Assembly: GCF_014218805.1 (NCBI RefSeq)
Contig: NZ_JACJUV010000001.1
Coordinates: forward strand, 248,001 to 312,000
DNA length: 64,000 nt
Origin: Teredinibacter franksiae
GTDB taxonomy: Bacteria > Pseudomonadota > Gammaproteobacteria > Pseudomonadales > Cellvibrionaceae
Reading direction: 5' to 3'
Below, piece after piece: positions 37,403-48,452 of this stretch. The position numbers were made by a program, and so were the translations under genes. Positions within the stretch are counted from its first letter, which is position 1; every line of letters starts with the position of its first letter. The notes below the pieces were generated by a model. That model had not been told where the DNA came from. It searched no databases and saw only the letters and a program-made list of their open reading frames with translations.

Positions 37403-38656
37403 TTATTCGTATCGCAACGCGTCGGCGGGCTGCACTCGACTGGCCTTCCACGCAGGATACAAAGCCGCGACAAAACACAGTGATAAAGCCGTTAAGCCCA
37501 CTCGAACTAAATCGGCTAATCGGATTTCAGAAGGCAGATAAGTTAACGGGTAAACATCCGATTTTAAAAACTGTACCTGAAATAGCCTTTCAACAAACTG
37601 CACAAAATCTTCAATAAGTAATGCCATCAAACAACCAATCCCAATACCGAGCAAAGTGCCCAACAGCCCGATAACGCTTCCCTGTACGATAAACACCGAT
37701 AAAATAGTTTTTGTAGACGCCCCCAGTGTGCGTAAAATCGCAATTTCACCTTGCTTATCTACCACTACCATTACCAGTGTGGACACCACATTAAATGCTG
37801 CAATACCGACAATTAGCGACATCAATAAACCCACTAGGTTTTTCGACATTTGAATAGCGTGATAGAGATTGCCTTGAGTTCGGGTCCAATTCGATCCATG
37901 GTAGCCCACCCCCAACTCCATCAGATTTTCGTAGACGATACTGGGGGCCGCAAACAAGTCATCGAGTTTCAACCGAATACCACTAACCTTGTCGCCCATG
38001 CCGGCCAAATTAGCTGCAGTACTTAAGCCCGTCAGTGCCAAAGTGTTGTCGAGTTCAGTGCGTGATTGAATAACAGCCACAACATCAAAATAACCCATCT
38101 TGGCCGCACTTCGGCTACCGGCTATTGCACTAATACCTGCATTCCCGGGTATCACCACCATTAGCTTGTCACCTGCCGATACCCCCAAAGAATTGGCAAC
38201 GCCATAACCCAGTATCAGCGCCGAAGGCTCCGTTACAAGACGCTCAAGCGCTTGCTGTTGCACATACTGTGAAATAATGGACACTTTTTGCTCGTACTCT
38301 GGGTCTATACCATAAAGTACAATGGGCTCGGCCTTTTTGCGGAAACTCACCAGGCCCGGTAATTGTACAAACGGAGCGGCTTCGAGAATTCGAGCGTCTT
38401 GTTTTAACGTCGCCACCAATTCTGGCCAGTTATCGACCCCCTGGTAATGCTTAATAGACGCCTGCGGTACCAAACCCAATATGCGCTCTCGCAACTCTCG
38501 GTCAAAACCATTCATAACGGACAGTACAACAACGAGTAATGCCACCCCGACCACCAACCCAGTAATGGAAATCGCCGACAGAAAAGAGACCAACTGGCTG
38601 CGACGGCGAGCACCGGTGTAGCGCAAACCGATATAAAGGGGTAACGGTAATGTCAT
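37403..38656 (-). CDS. lolE: Lipoprotein-releasing ABC transporter permease (LolE position)
   Basis: A 417-residue permease with four helices: one near the N-terminus (about 22-45) and three in the C-terminal third, separated by a large periplasmic domain. It begins LYIGLRYTGARRRSQLVSFLSAISITG, typical of LolC/LolE. With LolD it extracts outer-membrane lipoproteins and hands them to LolA. The name LolE is given by its place after lolD; sequence alone does not firmly separate LolC from LolE. The ATG overlaps the lolD stop by 4 nt. Confidence 0.9.
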   Translation of the reverse strand: MTLPLPLYIGLRYTGARRRSQLVSFLSAISITGLVVGVALLVVVLSVMNGFDRELRERILGLVPQASIKHYQGVDNWPELVATLKQDARILEAAPFVQLPGLVSFRKKAEPIVLYGIDPEYEQKVSIISQYVQQQALERLVTEPSALILGYGVANSLGVSAGDKLMVVIPGNAGISAIAGSRSAAKMGYFDVVAVIQSRTELDNTLALTGLSTAANLAGMGDKVSGIRLKLDDLFAAPSIVYENLMELGVGYHGSNWTRTQGNLYHAIQMSKNLVGLLMSLIVGIAAFNVVSTLVMVVVDKQGEIAILRTLGASTKTILSVFIVQGSVIGLLGTLLGIGIGCLMALLIEDFVQFVERLFQVQFLKSDVYPLTYLPSEIRLADLVRVGLTALSLCFVAALYPAWKASRVQPADALRYE

Positions 38657-39333
38657 AGCAAACTCAATACGCCATCGTTTAACTGATATATGGTATCCAT
38701 AGTTTTCGCAAACTGCTCATCGTGGGTCACCACAACAAAACTGGTTGCCAATTCATTACTTAACTCATCCATTAAAATTTGAATGGCTTTAGCATTGGTG
38801 GAATCGAGGTTACCCGTTGGCTCATCCATCAATACGCAAGCGGGTTCAGCAACCAAAGCACGGGCAATAGCCACTCGCTGGCGCTCCCCGCCCGATAATT
38901 CTGAGGGTTTATGTTCGAGCCGATCCTGCAGCCCAACCCGTTTAAGCATTAACTCAGCCGCCGATAGCGCATTTTTCTTGCCACTACCACCAATAAGTAA
39001 AGGCATAGCCACATTTTCAAGTGCGGTAAATTCAGGTAACAGATGATGAAATTGATAGACGAAACCAAGTGAGCTATTACGGATAGCGCCGCGCTGGTTG
39101 TCGCCTAGTTGCGAAAATGGTTTGCCAAGTAATTCAACATTGCCTTCGTCGGGTTTGTCCAAGCCGCCCAACACGTTCAACAGAGTACTTTTACCACTAC
39201 CAGAAGAGCCAACAATGGCTATATGCGCAGCACGCTCTACGTTCAACTCAATTTTTTTCAACACCTCCACCAGCTGAGGGCCCTGACTATAATTTTTCAC
39301 TACATCTTGGCAGCTGAGTACAATATTGCTCAT
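38653..39333 (-). CDS. lolD: Lipoprotein-releasing ABC transporter ATPase LolD
   Basis: A 226-residue ATPase. GSSGSGKST is Walker A (about 38-46), LSGGERQRVAIARAL the signature and VLMDEPTGNLD Walker B; the motif after the Q-loop (QFHHLLPEFTALENVAMPLL) is LolD-typical. It energises the LolC/LolE permeases flanking it. The ATG at 39333 is used; a TTG five codons upstream has its AG-rich sequence too close. The gene lies 20 nt behind lolC and overlaps lolE. Confidence 0.96.
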   Translation of the reverse strand: MSNIVLSCQDVVKNYSQGPQLVEVLKKIELNVERAAHIAIVGSSGSGKSTLLNVLGGLDKPDEGNVELLGKPFSQLGDNQRGAIRNSSLGFVYQFHHLLPEFTALENVAMPLLIGGSGKKNALSAAELMLKRVGLQDRLEHKPSELSGGERQRVAIARALVAEPACVLMDEPTGNLDSTNAKAIQILMDELSNELATSFVVVTHDEQFAKTMDTIYQLNDGVLSLL

Positions 39334-39353
39334 CGTTTTCTTTTCCAAAACCT

Positions 39354-40610
39354 TTATATGTCGTACCGCAGTGCTTCTGCAGGTTCAATGGTCGATGCAC
39401 GATACGCCGGGTAAATAGTGGCAAGAATACAAATAGTCGATGAAAGCCCACACACCAGTATCGTGTCTTCTAATTTCCAATAAGAGGGAAGATACGCAAC
39501 AAAATAAACGCTGGGGTCAAACACCTGAATCCCGATAAGCGCCTCCACAACGGACATGATTTCAGGCAACCAGATTGCCGTCACCGTACCCAACACACAC
39601 CCTAGTACAATACCGACAAAACCAAGACTTATACCTTGCACCATAAAAATACTGACAATATTCCAGCGCGACATGCCGAGTGTGCGCAGCACGGCAATAT
39701 CGCTTCTTTTTTCAGCGACCATCATTACCAGGCTGGTAACAATGTTGAACGCCGCCACCGCGATAATGATACTCAACATTAAACCAATAACGGTTTTTTC
39801 CATTTTTACCGCTTGAAAAAGGCTCCCCTGCGTTTGACTCCAGTCTTTGCCAACAACCTTCTCGCCAAGCTTCTCGGCCAGCTCACTAACAGCCGTCGGC
39901 GCACGATAAATATCGTCAAATTTCAGGTGTAACCCATCCACCGCCTGCCCACGGCGAAAGAGTTTTTGCGCATCATTAATATGGATAAGAACTAAATACT
40001 GATCCACAGGGGCACCCACGGAAAAAATACCCACAAGTTTGAATCGCTTACTCCGAGGGAAGATACCCGCGGGCGTAACCGACACCTCTGGCAGTGTTAG
40101 TGAAACCTTATCTCCCACCCGTAGGCCAAGATGAGCGGCCAATAAATCGCCCATAACGATGCCGTATTGACCGGGTTGAATAAACGCCAATTCACCCGCA
40201 ATCATGTGGTCGTGAACGGCAGAAATATTTTTTTCATATTTGGGGTTCACACCCTGTATCTGAATAGGTTTTACCACAGAGCCCGCTGCCAACAAGCCCT
40301 TACCTTCAATAAATGGCGCTGCAGCAATCAGGCCCTGCGTATCACCAATACGGGCGTACAGGCTTTTCCAGTCAATGAGTGGGCTATGTGTAGACAAATT
40401 CCCGTGGGGCACCACACGCAACAAGCGCTGCTTTAATTCTCGGTCAAAACCATTCATTACCGAGAGTACGACGATAAGGGCAAACACCCCCAAAGCCATA
40501 CCCACCAATGCAAAAATGCTAACGAACGATATAAAACCGTTTCGCTGCTTTGCCCTGGTGTAGCGAAGCCCAATATGTAATGCAACTGAGTTTGATGACG
40601 TTTGAAACAT
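39354..40610 (-). CDS. lolC: Lipoprotein-releasing ABC transporter permease (LolC position)
   Basis: A 418-residue paralogue of the protein encoded at 37403-38656, with the same start pattern (LHIGLRYTRAKQRNGFISFVS) and four helices. SVMNGFDRELKQRLL and the C-terminal YPAYRASTIEPAEALRYD are shared family motifs. As first gene of the lolCDE operon it is called LolC. Together with LolD it forms the inner-membrane extractor for outer-membrane lipoproteins. Confidence 0.9.
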   Translation of the reverse strand: MFQTSSNSVALHIGLRYTRAKQRNGFISFVSIFALVGMALGVFALIVVLSVMNGFDRELKQRLLRVVPHGNLSTHSPLIDWKSLYARIGDTQGLIAAAPFIEGKGLLAAGSVVKPIQIQGVNPKYEKNISAVHDHMIAGELAFIQPGQYGIVMGDLLAAHLGLRVGDKVSLTLPEVSVTPAGIFPRSKRFKLVGIFSVGAPVDQYLVLIHINDAQKLFRRGQAVDGLHLKFDDIYRAPTAVSELAEKLGEKVVGKDWSQTQGSLFQAVKMEKTVIGLMLSIIIAVAAFNIVTSLVMMVAEKRSDIAVLRTLGMSRWNIVSIFMVQGISLGFVGIVLGCVLGTVTAIWLPEIMSVVEALIGIQVFDPSVYFVAYLPSYWKLEDTILVCGLSSTICILATIYPAYRASTIEPAEALRYDI

Positions 40611-40801
40611 GGCAGCGATTATTCAGTAGATACGGCTGTAGAACAAGTGAATAAACCGCTGGATTATTTACTTGTGAACATGTGTGGCCTACTATTTATG
40701 GCGTTAGCGTAACCGCTAAATAAGCTAGCTGCCTTATGCTATGGCCCCAGAAAAGTATCACCCCGGTACAATACTGAAGCTTCCCGGCATAAACTTGGAC
40801 T

Positions 40802-41497
40802 ATGATTAGAGAATCTATCGCCCCCCAGAAACCGACACAAGACGATCACAAAATGAGCAAAACTCCCAACCCTAGTCGAACGGAAGAGGTATCCGGGAGA
40901 GAAAAACGTGATTTTTTCCGGGTAAATCAGGATGTCATTTTTGATTATAAAATAATCGACGCCTTTACCGCCGAGAACGATAGCCCCGAAATTGAATTTG
41001 AAGACTCCGTAGCACTGGGATTGGTAAACGAACTTCGTCGTCTCGACCGTGACAGCGCTCAAACCCTGCGCTTGCTGACTGAAAAAAATCGACTGTTAGG
41101 TGACTACCTTCAAACCCTCAGCAGTAAAATTGACCTCATTGCCCGCCACACGCTCTTTGCACAAAATGACAATCATGGGGAAAGCCCCAAATCACGTATC
41201 AATTTGAGTGAGGATGGCATCGCATTTTTGGCCGAACGCACACTGTACAAAGGAAATTTCATCGCTTTGCGACTGATTTTTTTACCTAACTATGCTCCCG
41301 TGGTAATCTTTGCCAAAGTTATTCGCTGCGAAGCCAAGGGCGACAGCTACCAGATAGCCGCTCGCTTCCACCGACTAGCCGATAAAGACCGGCAAGAGCT
41401 TTCGCGCCAGATCCTCAAAACGCAGGTTAGCCAAAAAAAAGCTCTGCCAGCCGCCAGCGCTAACAAGCCGTCGGCAAATCCCAAGGCCAGCAAGTAA
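40802..41497 (+). CDS. PilZ-domain protein with a long helical insertion
   Basis: A 231-residue protein. The two c-di-GMP motifs of a PilZ domain are visible, RDFFR (36-40, RxxxR) and NLSEDG (134-139, D/NxSxxG), but they are separated by about 95 residues instead of the usual 20-30. The insert (about 65-120) has heptad-like helical spacing (LRRLDRDSAQTLRLLTEKNRLLGDYLQ). This resembles the tetrameric PilZ proteins described in Xanthomonas, in which the inserted helices form a coiled coil; unlike XC_6012 as I remember it, the ligand motifs here are intact. The start is uncertain: ATG 40802 or ATG 40853. The C-terminus is Ala/Lys/Pro-rich. Confidence 0.8.
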   Translation: MIRESIAPQKPTQDDHKMSKTPNPSRTEEVSGREKRDFFRVNQDVIFDYKIIDAFTAENDSPEIEFEDSVALGLVNELRRLDRDSAQTLRLLTEKNRLLGDYLQTLSSKIDLIARHTLFAQNDNHGESPKSRINLSEDGIAFLAERTLYKGNFIALRLIFLPNYAPVVIFAKVIRCEAKGDSYQIAARFHRLADKDRQELSRQILKTQVSQKKALPAASANKPSANPKASK

Positions 41498-41525
41498 CGC
41501 GAGACGTGTCATAGAAGGTAATAAA

Positions 41526-41894
41526 ATGAAGTTTCACAATCAGCCAGTTCACTCCTCCTTTCGCAGTTTCGCTGCCCTCACAGCGAAAAGATATGCGCGC
41601 CATACAGCGATTTTCACCTTGTGTGCTCTATCGGCATCCGTTGTATCGGCCGAAACGGTTCAATTGCCGCCACTACAGCCGGCTGTAGCTGAAAACGGAA
41701 ACAAGCCTTGGAGCGTGCCCGTTCCAAGCCGTGGGCAAAGTAAAACCCAGGTGGAATCAACCTACGGCTCGCCACAATCGAAAGAAGGCCCCTCTGGCAC
41801 CCCTCCCATCTACTACTGGGAATACGCCGAATTCACCGTGTACTTCGAGTCTGACTACGTCATTCATGCCGTTCGGAAGTACAAACCTAAGTAA
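41526..41894 (+). CDS. Small periplasmic protein, possibly with a BamE/SmpA-like fold
   Basis: A 122-residue protein with an N-terminal signal (hydrophobic about 28-42, cleavage near VSAET). The mature part has VPSRGQSKTQVESTYGSPQSKEG and YYWEYAEFTVYFESDYVIHAVRK; the helix followed by G-x-P and paired strands resembles the BamE/SmpA-type domain but without the lipobox Cys. It follows the PilZ gene by 28 nt on the same strand, with ATGAAG behind AAGGTAAT. Function unknown. Confidence 0.72.
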   Translation: MKFHNQPVHSSFRSFAALTAKRYARHTAIFTLCALSASVVSAETVQLPPLQPAVAENGNKPWSVPVPSRGQSKTQVESTYGSPQSKEGPSGTPPIYYWEYAEFTVYFESDYVIHAVRKYKPK

Positions 41895-41941
41895 TAGAGC
41901 GCACCAGCCGCTACCCTAGTTCTTGGTTTTCCTATTACTTA

Positions 41942-42961
41942 CTAGGGATAACGCTCAAGCATCGCCATCATTTGCTTTATCGCCGGGGTGCGGTATTGGT
42001 CTGCCTCAAAAAACATCTCGTGGAAGGCGCCACCAATCACAACCGGCTTTCCACCTTCACACACCGATTCAGCTGTCGGCTTTTTCACTGCGCAAAATTC
42101 ATCCTCCGCTCGATTGTGCACAACGGTATCCTCTCCGGCCTGCAATAACAGTATCGGCGTACGGATATTATCGGCCGCTCGCTTTAAATCTGGCTGTATG
42201 GCACACGCTTGGTTTACCCAGCCAAAGGTGGGAGCGCTTAGAGCAAGGGCGGGTTTGCTTTTGAACAACATCTGAGATGCTTGATAACGGTCACGTGAGT
42301 GCGTCACATTGTTATCAGCAAAGGCCTCATTGATGTTTTTATAATCGTTTCTTGGGGTTGAGCACTGATTACAAAACACGTTAACGAAACTGACAATGCC
42401 GCAAGCTGCCGGCAGACCCAAATTAGCTTCTAACATAGGGGCGCTAAGTATCGCAGCCTTGAACAGGTCAGGATTTTTCTCCAACGTTAATATGCCTACG
42501 GCTCCGCCCAAAGAATGCGCCACCATGTATAAGCCTTTACCTGCTTCAGGCATTACTACAGCCGCCAAAAATTGCTGCAAGTCTTCCACATAATCGCTGA
42601 AATTTACCACGTGCCCTTTAAGTGGATCCTCCAGTAATCTTTGCGACAAACCTTGACCACGATGATCCGCCGAATAAAGCGAATACCCACGCTGATAAAA
42701 CGCGTATATCAAGGCTTGGTATTTTAGATAGGACTCCGTTCGCCCACCCACCAACACCACGACACCCTTGGGATTGGGGTGCACCACTTTCACATAAGCG
42801 ATGGTAATTTCACCCTTACCCACAAAACGGCTGGTTTTTGCCTGCTGCTGCCAAAATTCCTCAAGGTCCTGTGCGATTTCCTCCGAACAAACGCTGCTCG
42901 CCAGCAAACTAACCACTGTAAAAATATAAGACCAACGTAAACTTTGTAGCGCTTTCATCAT
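41942..42961 (-). CDS. Alpha/beta hydrolase, lysophospholipase-like, secreted
   Basis: About 339 residues. The start at 42961 gives a signal peptide ([18 protein letters not shown]). The nucleophile elbow AHSLGG, the oxyanion-side GGRTES and the late FHEMFFE and GEDTVV motifs fit the PldB/monoglyceride lipase group of alpha/beta hydrolases. Several Cys residues ([14 protein letters not shown]) suggest disulfides in the periplasm or outside the cell. The frame continues upstream to 43012, which would overlap mnmA; GGAG 12 nt before 42961 supports the shorter form. It is divergent from mnmA. Confidence 0.82.
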   Translation of the reverse strand: MMKALQSLRWSYIFTVVSLLASSVCSEEIAQDLEEFWQQQAKTSRFVGKGEITIAYVKVVHPNPKGVVVLVGGRTESYLKYQALIYAFYQRGYSLYSADHRGQGLSQRLLEDPLKGHVVNFSDYVEDLQQFLAAVVMPEAGKGLYMVAHSLGGAVGILTLEKNPDLFKAAILSAPMLEANLGLPAACGIVSFVNVFCNQCSTPRNDYKNINEAFADNNVTHSRDRYQASQMLFKSKPALALSAPTFGWVNQACAIQPDLKRAADNIRTPILLLQAGEDTVVHNRAEDEFCAVKKPTAESVCEGGKPVVIGGAFHEMFFEADQYRTPAIKQMMAMLERYP

Positions 42962-43021
42962 GACGTTGCCAAGCTCCATGTAATACAATACCGACTGATT
43001 TTGATGTTCCAACCACTGCCC

Positions 43022-44131
43022 ATGTCTGAAACCTTGTCCAAACCTAATAAACCCTTAAAAGTCATCGTCGGTATGTCCGGCGGCGTAGACTCCTCTGTTT
43101 CTGCCCTTCTCTTGCAACAGCAAGGGTTTCAGGTAGAAGGCCTGTTTATGAAAAACTGGGATGAGGACGATGGCACAGAATACTGTACGGCGATGACCGA
43201 TCTAATGGATGCCGCCGCAGTATCGCAGAAATTAGGCATTCATCTCCATACGGCTAATTTTGCGGGTCAGTACTGGGACAACGTGTTTGAACACTTTCTT
43301 GCAGAATACAAAGCCGGTCGTACACCAAACCCCGATATCCTCTGCAATCGAGAAATAAAATTTAAGGTGTTTCTCGATTATGCTGAATCTTTAGGTGCCG
43401 ATTATATTGCAACGGGCCACTACACACGCACGCGTCAAAAAAATGGGCAAACACTACTGTGTAAAGGCCTAGACCCTAATAAAGATCAAAGCTATTTCCT
43501 CCATGCTGTCGGCGAAAAAGAGTTTGCTAAAACCCTATTCCCCATCGGGGAATTACTCAAACCCGCGGTAAGGCAGCTGGCCGAAGAGCACGATTTAGTC
43601 ACCCACAACAAAAAAGACAGCACAGGTATTTGTTTTATTGGCGAGCGTCGATTCAAAGACTTTTTGGAGACTTACCTACCCGCACAACCAGGTAAAATAG
43701 TAACGCCCGATGGCGTCACTATTGGCAAGCATGAAGGGCTGATGTACTACACCATTGGCCAACGCCAAGGGCTTGGCATTGGCGGTGTTGCCGGAGCACC
43801 CGAAGCGCCTTGGTTTGTCGTCCAGAAAAAGCTCGATACCAACCAGCTCGTAGTCGTTCAGGGTACAAACCATCCGCTGCTTTTTGAATCGGGTCTGATT
43901 GCCCGCCAAGTGCACTGGATAAACAATACCCCACTCCCTTCCGGTAGCCGCTGCATGGCAAAAACCCGTTATCGCCAGCCAGACCAGGCCTGCACACTTA
44001 GAGAGGTTGAGGACGACAAAATCGTCGCCATATTTGACCAACCTCAGCGTGCCATCACCCCCGGCCAGAGTATCGTTTTGTATCAAGACGATGTTTGCCT
44101 CGGTGGCGCGGTGATTGAGGGTGCAGTCTGA
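43022..44131 (+). CDS. mnmA: tRNA-specific 2-thiouridylase MnmA
   Basis: About 369 residues. [15 protein letters not shown] is the PP-loop ATP site; the catalytic Cys pair is in [12 protein letters not shown] and [12 protein letters not shown]. It uses persulfide sulfur to thiolate wobble U34 of Lys, Glu and Gln tRNAs. The start at ATG 43022 is the closest to family length; an upstream ATG at 43004 and TTG at 43001 are in frame and none has a clear ribosome binding site. hflD and purB follow, as in many gammaproteobacteria. Confidence 0.96.
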   Translation: MSETLSKPNKPLKVIVGMSGGVDSSVSALLLQQQGFQVEGLFMKNWDEDDGTEYCTAMTDLMDAAAVSQKLGIHLHTANFAGQYWDNVFEHFLAEYKAGRTPNPDILCNREIKFKVFLDYAESLGADYIATGHYTRTRQKNGQTLLCKGLDPNKDQSYFLHAVGEKEFAKTLFPIGELLKPAVRQLAEEHDLVTHNKKDSTGICFIGERRFKDFLETYLPAQPGKIVTPDGVTIGKHEGLMYYTIGQRQGLGIGGVAGAPEAPWFVVQKKLDTNQLVVVQGTNHPLLFESGLIARQVHWINNTPLPSGSRCMAKTRYRQPDQACTLREVEDDKIVAIFDQPQRAITPGQSIVLYQDDVCLGGAVIEGAV

Positions 44132-44180
44132 GCCGCGCCAATTCACCCCACTTGTAAAATTAACAACTAAGGAACATACA

Positions 44181-44813
44181 TTGGAGAAATCCTGGCAGAA
44201 TATCGCTCTTGCCTTAGCCGGTGTGGTGCAGTGCGCCCATCAGGTAGAGGAGCTTGCCAAAACTGGTTATCTCAAAACGGCACAGTTTGAAACGGCGGTG
44301 AACAGCCTGCTAAACCAGAACCCCAATTCCACCGAGGAGGTGTTTGGTGGTGTTCCTGCACTGGCAGTAGGCCTGGAAGCGCTAGAGCAACTGTTACACA
44401 ATCATCGCGACCCCAAACATGCCGATGCCATGCGCTATATATTGGGGATTATCCATCTGCAAAAACGCCTAGCTAAGCGTAAAGACCTGCTCCACACCAT
44501 CGGCAACCGGCTTGAAAAAGCTCAACAGCAGGCAGAACATTTTGGTCCGGCTCACGACAATGTGGTGGGTAATATTGCCGATATCTACACAGACACCATC
44601 AGCACGTTCGCCTTTCGTATTCAAGTAACAGGAGAATACAGCTATCTCCAACAAAACCGGGTTGCCTCTCAAATTCGGGCACTGTTGCTGTCAGGTATTC
44701 GCGCCGCAACACTTTGGCGACAAGTTGGAGGTACGCGCTGGCACTTGTTGTTTTATCGATCTAAATTAGTGAATGCGGTTACTGAATTGAAGACACTGGC
44801 GCAGCAGCATTAA
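44181..44813 (+). CDS. hflD: HflD homologue (lysogenization regulator family)
   Basis: A 210-residue helical, membrane-associated protein. The start is a TTG at 44181, giving MEKSWQNIALALAGVVQCAHQVEEL, with AAGGA 7 nt upstream; a longer frame from 44115 begins inside mnmA without a ribosome binding site. QVTGEYSYLQQNRVASQIRALLLSGIRAATLWRQVGG is the C-terminal family signature. In E. coli HflD binds lambda CII; its normal role is unclear. It sits between mnmA and purB, the usual context. Confidence 0.9.
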   Translation: MEKSWQNIALALAGVVQCAHQVEELAKTGYLKTAQFETAVNSLLNQNPNSTEEVFGGVPALAVGLEALEQLLHNHRDPKHADAMRYILGIIHLQKRLAKRKDLLHTIGNRLEKAQQQAEHFGPAHDNVVGNIADIYTDTISTFAFRIQVTGEYSYLQQNRVASQIRALLLSGIRAATLWRQVGGTRWHLLFYRSKLVNAVTELKTLAQQH

Positions 44814-44919
44814 CACCTGAATTTCGCTACAAATTCGGGTAAACTGCGCGCCTTTCACGATCATTCACACCATGTTCCGCTATTTCTACGCGGTTCAACT
44901 CGTACGAGAGACGCTCTAG

Positions 44920-46305
<1,386 letters not shown>

Positions 46306-46336
46306 CGATAAATCCTTCTGGCGACAGGAGGTCATT

Positions 46337-47488
46337 ATGAACAGCGCAAAATCTCACCCCTTCTCCCGGCTTACACACTTAGGGGATATGCCAGTAGACA
46401 CGTTTTTAAGTGAATACTGGCAGAAAAAACCACTACTGGTACGTAACGCATTCCCCAATTTTGTGTCGCCCGTATCCGCCGACGAGCTGGCAGGCTTTGC
46501 GCTGGAAGAAGACGTTGTCTCACGCTTAGTGGTACACGACAGGGAAGCTGGCCACTGGCAAGTGGAGCACGGCCCCCTAGCCGATAGTACCTTCTCCACA
46601 TTACCCAAAGTCGATTGGACCCTACTGGTTCAGCACGCCGACCTACTAGACCCCGACATCAACCAGCTACTTGAAGCATTTCGCTTTATTCCCAGCTGGC
46701 GGCTAGACGACATTATGATTAGCTACGCTGCCGACGGCGGCGGCGTGGGCCCACATTTCGATTACTACGACGTATTCTTACTGCAAGCGCAAGGCAGTCG
46801 CAACTGGAAGCTTGGCCAAACCTGTAACACCGAAAGCCCACTGCTACCGGGGTTAGACATGAAAATACTGCGAGATTTCGAACAAACGCAGGAATGGCTG
46901 GTGAATCCAGGAGACCTGCTTTACATTCCACCCAATATCGCCCACTGGGGTGAAGCTAAAGGCAAAGATTGCATCACCTATTCGGTAGGATTTCGAGCAC
47001 CAAGTTACAGCGACATATTGCTCGACTTTGCCGAGGAAATGGCGTCCCAAACCAATCAAGATATGCGCTACAGCGATGCAGCCCATAAGCAACAGCGACT
47101 GTTTGGCGAAATCACACCAGAAACCGTAGCCAAAGTCAGTCAGATATTACAAACCTTTGTCGGCAACCCAAGTTACGTAGCCAACTGGTTTGGGGAATAC
47201 ATGACACGCCCCAACCCCGGTGGAGACGAAGCCAGCCGAACCGAAACCTCAATGGCAGCACTCAACGCTCACCAGTGCCGACTAAACGCCTTTGCTCGGT
47301 GCGCCTATTATGAAACCAGTGACCACTGTATTGTTTTCATTAACGGTGAAAAATGGCATTGCTCAAAAGCACTTGCGGTATTACTGAGTAATTACGAACC
47401 GCTCAACCTCAAACAACTCAACACTAAAGAGCAGTATCTAGTAAGACACCTCGCCGAAGAAGGCTTACTGGAGCCTGCCGATGACTGA
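46337..47488 (+). CDS. roxA: Ribosomal protein L16 arginine hydroxylase (cupin/JmjC type)
   Basis: A 383-residue Fe(II)/2-oxoglutarate oxygenase. The metal triad is His140 and Asp142 (GPHFDYYDVF) and His203 (NIAHWGEA), and DLLYIPP precedes the last His. The N-terminal HWQKRPLLVRNAF-like segment and YSVGFRAPSYSD match YcfD/RoxA, which hydroxylates an arginine of L16 in E. coli. A very strong ribosome binding site (AGGAGGTC, 5 nt before ATG) is present. The stop overlaps the GNAT gene by 8 nt. Confidence 0.92.
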   Translation: MNSAKSHPFSRLTHLGDMPVDTFLSEYWQKKPLLVRNAFPNFVSPVSADELAGFALEEDVVSRLVVHDREAGHWQVEHGPLADSTFSTLPKVDWTLLVQHADLLDPDINQLLEAFRFIPSWRLDDIMISYAADGGGVGPHFDYYDVFLLQAQGSRNWKLGQTCNTESPLLPGLDMKILRDFEQTQEWLVNPGDLLYIPPNIAHWGEAKGKDCITYSVGFRAPSYSDILLDFAEEMASQTNQDMRYSDAAHKQQRLFGEITPETVAKVSQILQTFVGNPSYVANWFGEYMTRPNPGGDEASRTETSMAALNAHQCRLNAFARCAYYETSDHCIVFINGEKWHCSKALAVLLSNYEPLNLKQLNTKEQYLVRHLAEEGLLEPADD

Positions 47489-48452
47489 AGCCTCCTCAGC
47501 CATCGAATCCACTTCGGTAGCCGTTGTAAACTGGGATGAAGCTAAACCTATACTCAGCCACGTCAGGCGCACGGTATTTATTGAAGAACAGAGAGTTTCT
47601 GAAGCCGAAGAATGGGGCGAACGCGACGCAAGGGATGACACAACGCACTTTCTGCTAAAGACGGCAAACCACACTATTGGCGCCGCGAGAATGTTGGCCA
47701 ATGGTCAAATAGGGCGAATGGCAATCCTTAAGGAGTACCGTGGTAAAGGCTACGGCCTGCGATTGCTGAAAGACATAATAGAGCGAACCCTGGCAACGCA
47801 GTACAAAACCGGCGACGCGTTGGATATTTTTCTTCACGCACAAACCCAGGCGATACCCTTCTACGAGAAAGGCGGATTTAAAGCCTCTGGCGAGCAATTT
47901 ATAGACGCCGGTATTCCCCATAAAGCCATGGGCCTAGTCGTCGACCGCACATTCCTCGAAACACACTACGGCGATAGCGTTTTACGGCTTTCTAGCGCAG
48001 ATGAATTTGGTCAACACCTCAGTCAAGCCGCCTCGAATGCCAGTCGAACCCTACAAATATTCTGTCGTCACCTCAACCCCACTCTTTGGGGAAGCCACTC
48101 TGTTGTAAACGCCATCTCTGCTCTGGCCCGAAGAAGTCGAAACTCCAAAGTACACATTCTGATTCAAGACAGCTCAGCCATCATTGGCACATCTCATCCA
48201 CTGATAACGCTGACCCAACGCATGAACTCGAGAATGACAATTAGGGTATTAGACAAAGAGACAACAACCCAAGAGCACGCATACGCCATTACTGACCAGC
48301 GCCAATTACTGTTTTTCAATAACGAAGAGGATCTATCGGGTTTTATGAACTATTGCGCCCCTGGAGAATGTCGAACCTTAATGGATGAGTTCGAGCGAAT
48401 GTGGCGTTATTCCAGCCATACGGATCCTAACCTCGCTCAAATTCATATCTGA
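47481..48452 (+). CDS. GNAT acetyltransferase fused to a C-terminal domain of unknown function
   Basis: A 323-residue two-domain protein. Residues about 10-150 are a GNAT fold: LSHVRRTVFIEEQRVSEAEEW, the acetyl-CoA loop MAILKEYRGKGYGLRLLKDI and PFYEKGGFKASGEQFIDAGIPH (ElaA/YjcF-like). The remaining half, from about 165 on (FCRHLNPTLWGSHSVVNAISALARRSRNSKVHILI), looks like a phospholipase D-like half-domain but lacks the HKD catalytic motif. It is coupled to roxA by an 8-nt overlap. Substrate unknown; protein or small-molecule acetylation are both open. Confidence 0.85.
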   Translation: MTEASSAIESTSVAVVNWDEAKPILSHVRRTVFIEEQRVSEAEEWGERDARDDTTHFLLKTANHTIGAARMLANGQIGRMAILKEYRGKGYGLRLLKDIIERTLATQYKTGDALDIFLHAQTQAIPFYEKGGFKASGEQFIDAGIPHKAMGLVVDRTFLETHYGDSVLRLSSADEFGQHLSQAASNASRTLQIFCRHLNPTLWGSHSVVNAISALARRSRNSKVHILIQDSSAIIGTSHPLITLTQRMNSRMTIRVLDKETTTQEHAYAITDQRQLLFFNNEEDLSGFMNYCAPGECRTLMDEFERMWRYSSHTDPNLAQIHI

